Assembly (NCBI GenBank): GCA_011046055.1
Contig: DSBN01000082.1
Location: forward strand, 1-7,621
Source: Sediminispirochaeta sp.
GTDB taxonomy: Bacteria > Spirochaetota > Spirochaetia > DSM-16054 > Sediminispirochaetaceae
Direction of reading: 5' to 3'
DNA: 7,621 nucleotides
The notes below the pieces were generated by a model, which ran no database searches, was not told where the DNA came from, and worked only from the letters and a program-made list of their open reading frames with translations. A program made the position numbers and the translations under genes. Of this stretch, positions 1 through 6,800 are shown piece by piece (the stretch's first letter is position 1; each line of letters begins with the position of its first letter).

Positions 1-676
1 TCCGGGCCATGTTCCCCCCGGCGATGGTCACCGCCATGGTCTCCCCGATGGCCCGGGAAATGCCCAGAATAAAAGCCGAGATGATCCCCGAGAGGGCCGC
101 CGGAACCACTACGGTGACCGTCACCTGAAACTTCGTCACCCCCAATCCGTAGGCGGCTTGTCGTAGACTGTCCGGTACCGCCCGCATGGCGTCCTCGCTG
201 ATACTGGCAATGGTAGGGATGATCATGATACCCACCACGATGGAGGCACTGAGGACGTTGAAGGTGCTGGTCTGGGGAAGGACCTTCTGAATCAAGGGGG
301 TAATGTAGACCAAGGCGAAGTAGCCGTAGACCACCGTGGGAATTCCCGCCAGCACTTCGAGCGCCGGCTTGAGGAGCCTCCGTACCCCCGGGCGGGCGTA
401 CTCGCTCAAGTATATCGCCGCAAGAACACCGATCGGTATGGCTATAAGCGAGCTGGCCAGGGTAAAGGTCAGGGTACCGCTGATCAGCGGGAGTATACCG
501 AACTCCACCGGTTTGATAGTGGGACTCCACCTGGTTTTGCCGAAAAAGTCGAGGATCGACACCTGTCCGAAGAAGACCACCGACTCTTCCAATAAAACCA
601 ACACGATACCCAAGGTGGTGAGCACCGAGACGAGGGCGAAAAAGAAAAACACCGCCCCCACGGCGTGCTCTTTCAT
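1..676 (-). CDS. pstC: Phosphate ABC transporter permease PstC (partial, N-terminal 225 residues)
   Basis: PstC pairs with PstA to form the inner-membrane channel of the PstSCAB high-affinity phosphate importer. The translated minus strand begins [19 protein letters not shown]. It has a first membrane segment at about residues 8-30, a periplasmic loop, then segments near 64-88, 110-132 and 143-160. The cytoplasmic EAA loop that contacts the PstB ATPase follows, with [11 protein letters not shown], then a segment ending in [15 protein letters not shown], a strongly conserved PstC signature. The gene runs off the left edge, so the C-terminus is missing. It lies downstream of pstS in the same direction. 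The start is uncertain: ATG at 676-674 has only a weak GAG five bases upstream, whereas a TTG at 706-704, ten bases after AAGGGGAG, would add ten residues (NIKKELRVD...). An in-frame TGA lies just upstream of that TTG. Family assignment is firm; the start is not. Confidence 0.93.
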   Translation of the reverse strand, partial: MKEHAVGAVFFFFALVSVLTTLGIVLVLLEESVVFFGQVSILDFFGKTRWSPTIKPVEFGILPLISGTLTFTLASSLIAIPIGVLAAIYLSEYARPGVRRLLKPALEVLAGIPTVVYGYFALVYITPLIQKVLPQTSTFNVLSASIVVGIMIIPTIASISEDAMRAVPDSLRQAAYGLGVTKFQVTVTVVVPAALSGIISAFILGISRAIGETMAVTIAGGNMAR

Positions 677-747
677 GTCTACTCGCAGCTCTTTTTTTAT
701 GTTCAAAACCGCACTACTCCCCTTCAGTCATAGGTCCTTGATCTACG

Positions 748-771
748 AAAAAATCGGTCTCACGGAGACCG
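748..771 (-). terminator. Hairpin plus T-run between pstS and pstC (probable partial terminator)
   Basis: Read on the minus strand, CGGTCTC-CGT-GAGACCG forms a perfect 7-bp stem with a 3-base loop, followed by A and six T (753 to 748). This is the form of a Rho-independent terminator. It lies inside the operon, about 50 bases after the pstS stop and before pstC. It therefore more likely reduces transcription into pstC, or protects the 3' end of a pstS-only message, than ends the operon. Such an arrangement is known after binding-protein genes of ABC transporters. The structure is seen directly; the role is inferred. Confidence 0.6.
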
Positions 772-821
772 GGCCTTCTCCCGACTCCGCGGACCACCTT
801 TTTTTTTAATCTGAAATTGGC

Positions 822-1754
822 CTACCGCGCCGCCTTCACCGCCTCTTCGAACTTGGCCAGGTTCTGCTCCACATCCGCCTTGGTCATCGGAACATAGCCG
901 ATCTCCTTGATCATTTCGTCGCCGGTCCTCTCCAGATAGAAGCGCACGAACTCCACCACTTCGGGTCTGTCCAGAGCATTGTCCGCCACGTAGATGAACA
1001 GAGGGCGAGAGAGCACGTAGTCTCCGGCTTTGGCGCTTTCGATGGAGGGCATTACCCCATTGACCTTCAGAGCCTTGATGATGTCTTTATTCTCCAGGTA
1101 GTAAGCCATACCGAAATAACCCATGGCCGAAGTCGATCCGCTGACCGCCTGCACAATGGTGTTGTCCTGCTCGGTCCCCTGGTAGTCGCTGCGAGAGGCG
1201 CCGCCCTCGCCGACAACCTCTTCGGTGAAGAAGTCGAAAGTCCCCGAGGCGGAGGTGGGTCCGTAGAGCTCTATCTCGGTGTCGGGCCAGGAGGGGTCCA
1301 CGTCGCTCCACTTGCGGGCCGGATTCTCAGGACGCCATATATGGGCCAGCTGCTCGATGCTGATCTCGTCGGCGGGAAAGTCTTTGTTGACCACCACGGT
1401 GACCGCGTCGATTCCGACCTGGAACTCCAGCGGCTTTATGCCGTTGGCCCGGGCGGCTTCGAGCTCCTCCTCTTTGATCGCTCGGCTGGCGTTGTTGATC
1501 ACGGTGCTGCCGGGGATGAAGAAGTTTTTGAAGCCGCCGCCGCTGCCGGTGGACTGAATCGGGATCTCCACCGCCGGGTGCAGGGCGCTGAACTCCTCGG
1601 CCATGGCAATCGTCACCGGATAGACCGTCGAACTGCCGGCGATTTTGATCGAACCGCTGAGCTCAGCGTCTCCAGCGGCCTCCTGACTACCGCCGGCGAA
1701 AAGCAGGGCGGCGGCCATCAACATCAAACTGACGAACAAGAAAGTTTTTTTCAC
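822..1754 (-). CDS. pstS: Phosphate ABC transporter substrate-binding protein PstS
   Basis: This is the periplasmic protein that captures inorganic phosphate and delivers it to the PstCA channel. It has 310 residues, a normal length for the compact PstS family. Residues 1-20 form a Sec signal peptide (MKKTFLFVSL, a hydrophobic core, then FAGGSQEA). There is no lipobox cysteine, so it should be a soluble periplasmic protein or be held in some other way. Phosphate-loop signatures follow in order: AGSSTVYP at 39-46, STGSGGGF at 68-75, NNASRAI at 87-93 and SASGTFDFF at 168-176. The C-terminal part has YVLSRPLFIYV and IGYVPM, also typical of the family. The start codon is GTG, chosen because AAGGAG lies six bases upstream and the signal peptide begins there. 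It is the first gene of a minus-strand pst operon, followed by pstC after 145 bases. Induction by phosphate starvation is expected from the family, but I could not recognise a Pho box. Confidence 0.96.
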   Translation of the reverse strand: MKKTFLFVSLMLMAAALLFAGGSQEAAGDAELSGSIKIAGSSTVYPVTIAMAEEFSALHPAVEIPIQSTGSGGGFKNFFIPGSTVINNASRAIKEEELEAARANGIKPLEFQVGIDAVTVVVNKDFPADEISIEQLAHIWRPENPARKWSDVDPSWPDTEIELYGPTSASGTFDFFTEEVVGEGGASRSDYQGTEQDNTIVQAVSGSTSAMGYFGMAYYLENKDIIKALKVNGVMPSIESAKAGDYVLSRPLFIYVADNALDRPEVVEFVRFYLERTGDEMIKEIGYVPMTKADVEQNLAKFEEAVKAAR

Positions 1755-1760
1755 GATAAT

Positions 1761-1766
1761 CTCCTT
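1761..1766 (-). promoter_or_regulatory. Ribosome binding site of pstS, fixes a GTG start
   Basis: The minus strand reads AAGGAG, then six bases (ATTATC), then GTG. The near-perfect Shine-Dalgarno match at ideal spacing supports GTG at 1754-1752 as the real start. The peptide from there opens directly with a signal sequence. Confidence 0.85.
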
Positions 1767-1886
1767 GAAAAATTATGATGGCTCTAATATCCACCTCTTA
1801 TATGAGCTTTTGATTCGGAGCGTGTGAGAAGTTTTTCATTTTTTGATGAGAAAAAGATTATAAAAATGTTTGTTTTTCGTTAGCTT

Positions 1887-1901
1887 CGCCCGTCGCGGGC
1901 G
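1887..1901. repeat. Small GC-rich inverted repeat upstream of the glycosyltransferase gene
   Basis: CGCCCG-TCG-CGGGCG is a perfect 6-bp stem with a 3-base loop in an AT-rich setting. No T-run follows on either strand, so it is not a standard terminator. The sequence from 1885 resembles the hairpin in the PFOR leader at 3748-3767: both begin TTCGCC, then G, then CGCG, and both reach GCGG. It may be a member of a short dispersed palindromic repeat or an operator; the function is unknown. Confidence 0.4.
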
Positions 1902-1950
1902 GTACACGTACGCATAAAAACCGTAGTTTCTGGTTTTTCAAGTTATGCCC

Positions 1951-1978
1951 TTCACAAATCAGATTCAGCCGTTATACC
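1951..1978 (+). promoter_or_regulatory. Candidate promoter placed for a leaderless glycosyltransferase transcript
   Basis: TTCACA (1951-1956, five of six matches to the sigma-70 -35 consensus) is followed after 16 bases by TATACC (1973-1978, four of six). Transcription would start about seven bases later, at roughly 1985-1987, which is where the chosen ATG lies. The match is moderate and could be chance, but it fits the lack of any ribosome binding site before this gene. Confidence 0.35.
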
Positions 1979-1986
1979 ATAAGCAT

Positions 1987-3561
1987 ATGTACACACTCAG
2001 CTTTTTTCACTACCACCTCGAAACCGGAGGCATCACCCAGGTACTCTCCTCCTCTATCAGGTCCATGTTTCAAGAAGCTCCGGAGGAGTTCGAAGTACGG
2101 ATCGTCTGCGGCAGAAAGGAGGGGAGCGAGCAGTTTATGACCAGACTGCGAGAGGAGCTTCCCGAGGCCTTCTCTCAACGGCGGATAAGCTGCGAGCTGG
2201 TCGAGGAGATCGACTACAGCTCGAGAATGGAGAGCCCCCCAGAGGTGGCGAGCCTGAAAAGAAAGCTCTACCAGAGCTTCTCCGATAGCATCTGGTGGGT
2301 GCACAACTACCATATTGGAAAAAATCCGGAGTTCACCCTGGCTCTGCTGGAGCTGGCCGAGGAACATCCCGAGCAAAAGATACTGTTTCACATCCACGAC
2401 TTCCCCGAAAGCGGACGTTTTGAGAACCTCCAGAAGAACCGCCGAGTCATCCGCCGCTCTCTGTACCCGAACCTCCCCAACGTGGGCTACATAGTGATCA
2501 ACCACCGGGACTTCGACATCCTGCAAGAGGCGGGGATCCCCGAATCCCGTCTCTTTCTGCTGAACAACCCGATAGACGCGAAAGACGGCGAATACGTCGA
2601 CCTGTGGAAGGTGCACGACAAAATCAACCGCTGGGCCGCCGACAACACCTTCTCCTGGCAGGAGGGGGGCAAGCTCATCCTCTGTCCGGTGAGAAGCATC
2701 CGACGGAAGAATCTGCTCGAGTCGGCGGCGATCAGCGCGATCGTCGAGAGCCCGGTCAACCTCCTGATCACCCTGCCGGGCGTCTCCGAACAGGAAAGGG
2801 ACTATTCGGACCTCCTGCAGCGGGCCTTCGAGGAGGGACTGGTCTCCGGAGCCTGGGGGGTGGGCCGACGACTCGACGAGTTCGAGACCAGCTTCAAGGA
2901 GCTCAGCCACGCGGCGGACCTGGTGCTCTCCTCTTCGATCCAGGAGGGCTTCGGCTACCTCTTCATCGATTCCCTGCTCTGGGGGGTTCCACTTCTGGCT
3001 CGTGATCTCTCGGTCATCAAGGGAATTAAAAAGCTCTTCGACCCTCAGTCGAGCCACTTCTACCCCTCATTCTTGCTCACCCTCGACGGACCGCGGAAAG
3101 CAGTGCTGGGGAACCTCTACAGGGAGTACCTGGAAGGGCTGCGGGGACTCCTGAGACCAGATTTTCTCAACCCCCTTTTCTACGAGGTAGAGCAGATCCT
3201 GGCCCCGGAGAAGATCGATTTCTCCTTCCTCACCCCGGAACTGCAGTACGAGACTCTTCAGAGACTGGCCGAGTCATCTTCTTTTCGCGAGCAGCTGCGG
3301 AATGAAAACGCCGAGCTCGCCGCCAACGCGGAAAACCTGCTGCGAGGCCCTCAAGTCAAGGGCAGGGAAAAAGTCCGCTCCCTCTTCGGCCCGAAGGCAC
3401 ACGTCGCGAAGATAAAGGATATTTTAGAGTTTTTTGTGAAAGGCGTGGAGAAAAATCGAACCCCAACGGAAGAAAATCCGCCGGAGGAGATGAGAATCGA
3501 CGAAAAAGTGCTGCGCTCGTTCAGTCATATCGACTATTTTCGGCCCCTGTACTTCAAATGA
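1987..3561 (+). CDS. GT-B fold glycosyltransferase (group 1 / GT4-like)
   Basis: The product is probably a cytoplasmic or membrane-associated enzyme that moves a sugar from a nucleotide-sugar donor, perhaps in surface polysaccharide or glycolipid synthesis. It has 524 residues. The N-terminal half opens SFFHYHLETGGITQVLSSS, with the glycine-rich turn usual at the start of these enzymes, and continues with ILFHIHDFPESGRF. The donor-binding half has LCPVRSIRRKN at 232-242, carrying the Arg and Lys that usually contact the donor phosphates. It then has SSSIQEGFGYLFIDSLLWGVPLLARD, in which the usual EX7E motif reads E320-X7-D328. After about residue 410 comes a tail without recognised motifs, including a charged, helical, possibly coiled-coil part. 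It is longer than typical 350-400-residue members. ATG 1987 was chosen because the GT fold begins at once. ATG 1945 would add 14 residues without family character. Neither start has a Shine-Dalgarno sequence. No neighbour reveals the acceptor. Confidence 0.82.
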   Translation: MYTLSFFHYHLETGGITQVLSSSIRSMFQEAPEEFEVRIVCGRKEGSEQFMTRLREELPEAFSQRRISCELVEEIDYSSRMESPPEVASLKRKLYQSFSDSIWWVHNYHIGKNPEFTLALLELAEEHPEQKILFHIHDFPESGRFENLQKNRRVIRRSLYPNLPNVGYIVINHRDFDILQEAGIPESRLFLLNNPIDAKDGEYVDLWKVHDKINRWAADNTFSWQEGGKLILCPVRSIRRKNLLESAAISAIVESPVNLLITLPGVSEQERDYSDLLQRAFEEGLVSGAWGVGRRLDEFETSFKELSHAADLVLSSSIQEGFGYLFIDSLLWGVPLLARDLSVIKGIKKLFDPQSSHFYPSFLLTLDGPRKAVLGNLYREYLEGLRGLLRPDFLNPLFYEVEQILAPEKIDFSFLTPELQYETLQRLAESSSFREQLRNENAELAANAENLLRGPQVKGREKVRSLFGPKAHVAKIKDILEFFVKGVEKNRTPTEENPPEEMRIDEKVLRSFSHIDYFRPLYFK

Positions 3562-3641
3562 AACGATTACGCGATTTTTTTGCGACGTATCTTATTTTTA
3601 TTGTTAGCTTAGTATTTTTATAATTTTATCCATCACATTTT

Positions 3642-3662
3642 ATAAAATACCAGGTATTTTAT
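3642..3662. repeat. AT-rich perfect inverted repeat after the glycosyltransferase gene
   Basis: ATAAAATAC-CAG-GTATTTTAT forms a 9-bp stem with a 3-base loop, about 80 bases after the stop codon at 3561. It is AT-rich and lacks a clean T-run, so it would be a weak terminator at best. A protein-binding site is also possible. The stretch from 3562 to 3641 is AT-rich and shows no gene. Confidence 0.4.
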
Positions 3663-3682
3663 TCCAGTACTCATTCCCAACC

Positions 3683-3711
3683 TTGTACGATAAGGGCAAA
3701 TAGGATATACT
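3683..3711 (+). promoter_or_regulatory. Candidate sigma-70-type promoter of the PFOR gene
   Basis: TTGTAC (3683-3688) and TATACT (3706-3711) are separated by 17 bases, the optimal spacing. The -10 box matches the consensus at five of six positions; the -35 box matches only at TTG. The predicted transcription start is about 3718, giving a leader of roughly 97 bases before the ATG at 3815. The 16-bp inverted repeat begins at the base after the -10 box. Confidence 0.55.
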
Positions 3712-3747
3712 ACAATGCAAATAGCCGTATTCGGCTATTTGCATTGT
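3712..3747. repeat. Perfect 16-bp inverted repeat at the PFOR transcription start
   Basis: Bases 3712-3727 (ACAATGCAAATAGCCG) are exactly complementary to 3732-3747, with a 4-base loop TATT. If transcription starts near 3718, the message would begin with an about 10-11-bp stem of GCAAATAGCCG type at its very 5' end. Only three T follow, so it is a poor terminator. Possible roles are a 5' stabilising hairpin that protects the message from decay, or a DNA operator covering the start site for a dimeric regulator. The structure is seen directly and is far too long to be likely by chance; the role is inferred. Confidence 0.8.
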
Positions 3748-3775
3748 TTCGCCTGCCGCGTAGCGGCATACGAAA
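3747..3775 (+). repeat. Second leader hairpin of the PFOR message
   Basis: TGCCGC (3754-3759) pairs with GCGGCA (3763-3768) around a GTA loop. After a 2x2 mismatch (CC against TA), TTTCG (3747-3751) pairs with CGAAA (3771-3775). This gives an 11-bp interrupted stem that abuts the first hairpin. Together the two occupy most of the leader upstream of the ribosome binding site. It does not cover the Shine-Dalgarno sequence, so direct blocking of translation is not evident. Confidence 0.6.
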
Positions 3776-3801
3776 TTGGAATCCAACATTCTATCAAAAT
3801 T

Positions 3802-3808
3802 AAAGGGA
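3802..3808 (+). promoter_or_regulatory. Ribosome binding site of the PFOR gene, decides the ATG start
   Basis: AAAGGGA lies six bases before ATG 3815. A TTG at 3776 is in frame and would add 13 residues (begins MESNILSKL), but it has no Shine-Dalgarno match and overlaps the leader hairpin. The peptide from 3815, MSEKKMVTIDGNTAAAYVA, matches the usual beginning of PFOR. Confidence 0.8.
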
Positions 3809-3814
3809 TGCAAT

Positions 3815-6800
3815 ATGTCAGAAAAGAAGATGGTTACTATTGACGGCAACACCGCCGCCGCTTACGTCGCACACGCGACCAACGAGGTTTGCGCGATCTA
3901 TCCGATCACTCCCTCCTCCCCTATGGGCGAGTTGTCGGATCAGTTCTCCGCAAATGGACAATCCAACATCTGGGGAACTATCCCCGAAGTAGTAGAACTG
4001 CAATCCGAGGCCGGCGCCTCAGCATCGGTACACGGAGCTCTGCAAACCGGAGCTTTGACCACCACTTTTACCGCCTCCCAGGGACTCCTGTTGATGATCC
4101 CCAACATGTACAAAATAGCCGGAGAGCTCACCTCCACTGTTTTTCACATCGCCGCCCGTGCGGTAGCCTCCCAGGCACTGTCGATCTTCGGAGACCACAC
4201 CGACGTGATGGCCACCCGATCGACCGGTTTCGCCCAGCTTGCCTCGGCAAACATCCAGGAGGTCATGGACAACGCGCTGATCGCCCAAGCGGCAACCCTC
4301 GAAGCTCGAGTTCCCTTTCTGCACTTCTTCGACGGGTTCCGCTCCAGCCACGAGATACAGAAGGTGGAAGAGGTCCCCTACGACGTGATGCGGGAGATGA
4401 TCGACGTCGAACTGGTGCACGCCCACCGAATGCGCTCGATGAACCCGGAGAAACCGGTCATCCGCGGCACCAGCCAGAACCCGGACGTCTTCTTCGCCGC
4501 CCGGGAGACGGTCAACAAGTACTACGAAGCCGCCCCCGCCATCGTCCAGAAGGCGATGGACAAGTTCGCCAAACTCACCGGACGTCAGTACCACCTCTTC
4601 GACTACGTCGGGGCTTCCGACGCCGAGAGAGTGGTTGTTTTGATGGGCAGCGGCGCCGACACCATGGAAGAGACCGTGGAGTACCTCACCAAGCAGGGCG
4701 AGAAGGTCGGTGTCATCAAAGTGCACCTGTACCGCCCCTTCAGCGCCAAGGACTTTGTCGGAGCGCTGCCGAAGACGGTTAAATCCATCGCCGTCCTCGA
4801 CCGGACCAAGGAAGCCGGCGCCATGGGCGAGCCGATGTATGAGGATGTCCGCACCGCCATCGGCGAGATGATGGAGACCGAGGGCTGCCAGCTCAAGAGC
4901 TACCCGAAGATCGTCGGCGGTCGTTACGGACTGGGCTCCAACGAGTTCAACCCGGGAATGGCCAAAGCCGTTCTGGACAACCTCAAGGAGAAGGAACCCA
5001 AGAACCACTTCACCATCGGTATCCACGACGACGTGACCAATTCGAGCCTCGAGTGGGACGAGGAGTTCTCCACCGCATCCAAGGACGTGACCCGAGCCAT
5101 GTTCTACGGCCTCGGTTCGGACGGTACCGTCGGAGCGAATAAAAACTCGATCAAGATCATCGGCGAGGCCACCGACAACTACTGTCAGGGCTACTTCGTC
5201 TACGACTCCAAAAAGGCCGGCGCCACCACCATTTCTCACCTCCGCTTCGGCAAGGACAGAATCAAGAGCACCTACCTGATTCAGAAGGCCAACTTCCTGG
5301 CCTGTCACAAGTTCAGCTTCCTCGAGCGCTACGATATGCTCAAGAACGCCGAAAAGGGCGGAGTCTTCCTGTTGAACTCGCCCTACAACAAGGACGAAGT
5401 ATGGGAGAACATCCCCGTGGAAGTGCAGAAGCAGATCATCGACAAAGAGCTCGAGTTCTACGTCATCGACGCCTTCAAAATCGCCGACGCCGCGGACATG
5501 GGCACCCGTATCAACGTCGTCATGCAGACCGCCTTTTTCAAGATCTCCGGTGTGCTGCCCGAGGAGCAGGCCATCGATCTGATCAAGAAATACATCAAAA
5601 AGACCTACTCCAAAAAGGGTCAGGACATCGTCGACAAGAACATCAAAACCATCGACATGGCCCTGGCGGCCGTGGAGAAGGTGGACTATCCCAAGACCAC
5701 CAAGGGCGATCACCATATGATCCAGATCATCCCCGATGACGCTCCGGACTTCGTCAAAGAGGTCACCGGCGAGATCATCGCCGGACGCGGAGAGAAGATC
5801 GCGGTCTCCAAGCTCCCCGACGACGGCACCTACCCCTTGGGCACCACCAAATACGAGAAACGAAACATCGCGGAGAAAATACCCGTCTGGGACCCCGAGA
5901 CCTGTATCCAGTGCGGCGACTGCTCGGCGGTCTGTCCCCACGCGGTCATTCGCATGAAGATGTACGACCCGAAGCATCTGGAGAAAGCTCCGGCCACCTT
6001 CAAGAGCATCGACGCCAAGGGCAAGCAGTTCGATGGACTGAAGTTCACCATCCAGGTCTCCCCGGAGGACTGTACCGGTTGTGGAGCCTGTGTGAATATC
6101 TGCCCGGCCCACAAGAAGGTCAACGGCGAGAAGACCGACGAGAAGGCTCTGGTCCTCGAACCGCAGCTGCCCCTGCGCGAGCCGGAAGCCGAGAACTGGG
6201 ACTACTTCCTCAGCATCCCCGACTTCGACCGCTCCAAGCTGAACCTGCAGACCACCCTTGGCTCTCAGCTGCTTCGACCGCTGTTCGAGTTCTCCGGCGC
6301 CTGTGCCGGCTGTGGTGAGACTCCCTACGTCAAACTGGTCAGCCAGTACTTCGGCGACCGGGCGATCATCGCCAACGCCACCGGCTGTTCCTCCATCTAC
6401 GGAGGCAACCTCCCGACTACGCCCTACGCTTCTCGGAACGACGGACGCGGCCCCACATGGTCGAACTCCCTGTTCGAAGACGCCGCCGAGTTCGGTTACG
6501 GTATGCGTCTGGCCAGTGACCGCAACATGGAGTACGCCAAAGAGCTGCTCGACCGACTGATCAAAGAGGGAGCCGACGGTGTAGATCCGGAGATCCTCAA
6601 AAAGCTCCGGGACAATCCCCAACGGGAAGAGACGGAGATCGAGAACCAGCGGGAGTGGAAAGACCAAGTGGTCGCCGCCGCGGAGAAGAGCAACAACAAA
6701 CTGCTCAAAGAACTCGTTTCGGTAGGAGACTACCTGGTACGCCGCTCGGTGTGGATCTTCGGTGGTGACGGCTGGGCCTACGACATCGGCTACGGCGGTC

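Larger units (their letters stand above)
1755..1986. other. Divergent intergenic region between pstS and the glycosyltransferase gene
   Basis: This AT-rich stretch separates two divergently read genes and should hold the pstS promoter on the minus strand. On that strand TATAAG (1802 to 1797), TATTAG (1789 to 1784) and CATAAT (1777 to 1772) are possible -10 boxes, but none has a convincing -35 box at the right spacing. That would fit an activator-dependent promoter but does not prove one. I saw no repeated Pho-box-like half-sites. The plus-strand side holds one GC-rich hairpin and a promoter candidate, listed separately. No small gene was found. Confidence 0.5.

Noticed and set aside
336..809. 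A 157-codon plus-strand open frame opposite pstC and the pstS-pstC gap
   Set aside because: The minus strand encodes unmistakable PstC here; the plus-strand product has no family character.
1341..1778. A 145-codon plus-strand open frame opposite pstS
   Set aside because: It is a shadow of pstS, whose motifs and ribosome binding site are clear.
1945..1986. N-terminal extension of the glycosyltransferase from ATG 1945
   Set aside because: It has no Shine-Dalgarno sequence, and the fold begins at the ATG at 1987. It is not fully excluded.
1972..3057. A 361-codon open frame on the minus strand opposite the glycosyltransferase gene
   Set aside because: The same codon-register effect explains it, and the plus strand carries clear glycosyltransferase motifs.
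3712..3747. Large hairpin read as the glycosyltransferase terminator
   Set aside because: Only three T follow on the plus strand, it lies 150 bases after the stop codon, and a promoter-like pair for PFOR sits immediately upstream.
3776..3814. N-terminal extension of PFOR from TTG 3776
   Set aside because: It has no ribosome binding site, touches the leader hairpin and adds residues not found in the family; ATG 3815 has AAAGGGA at six bases.
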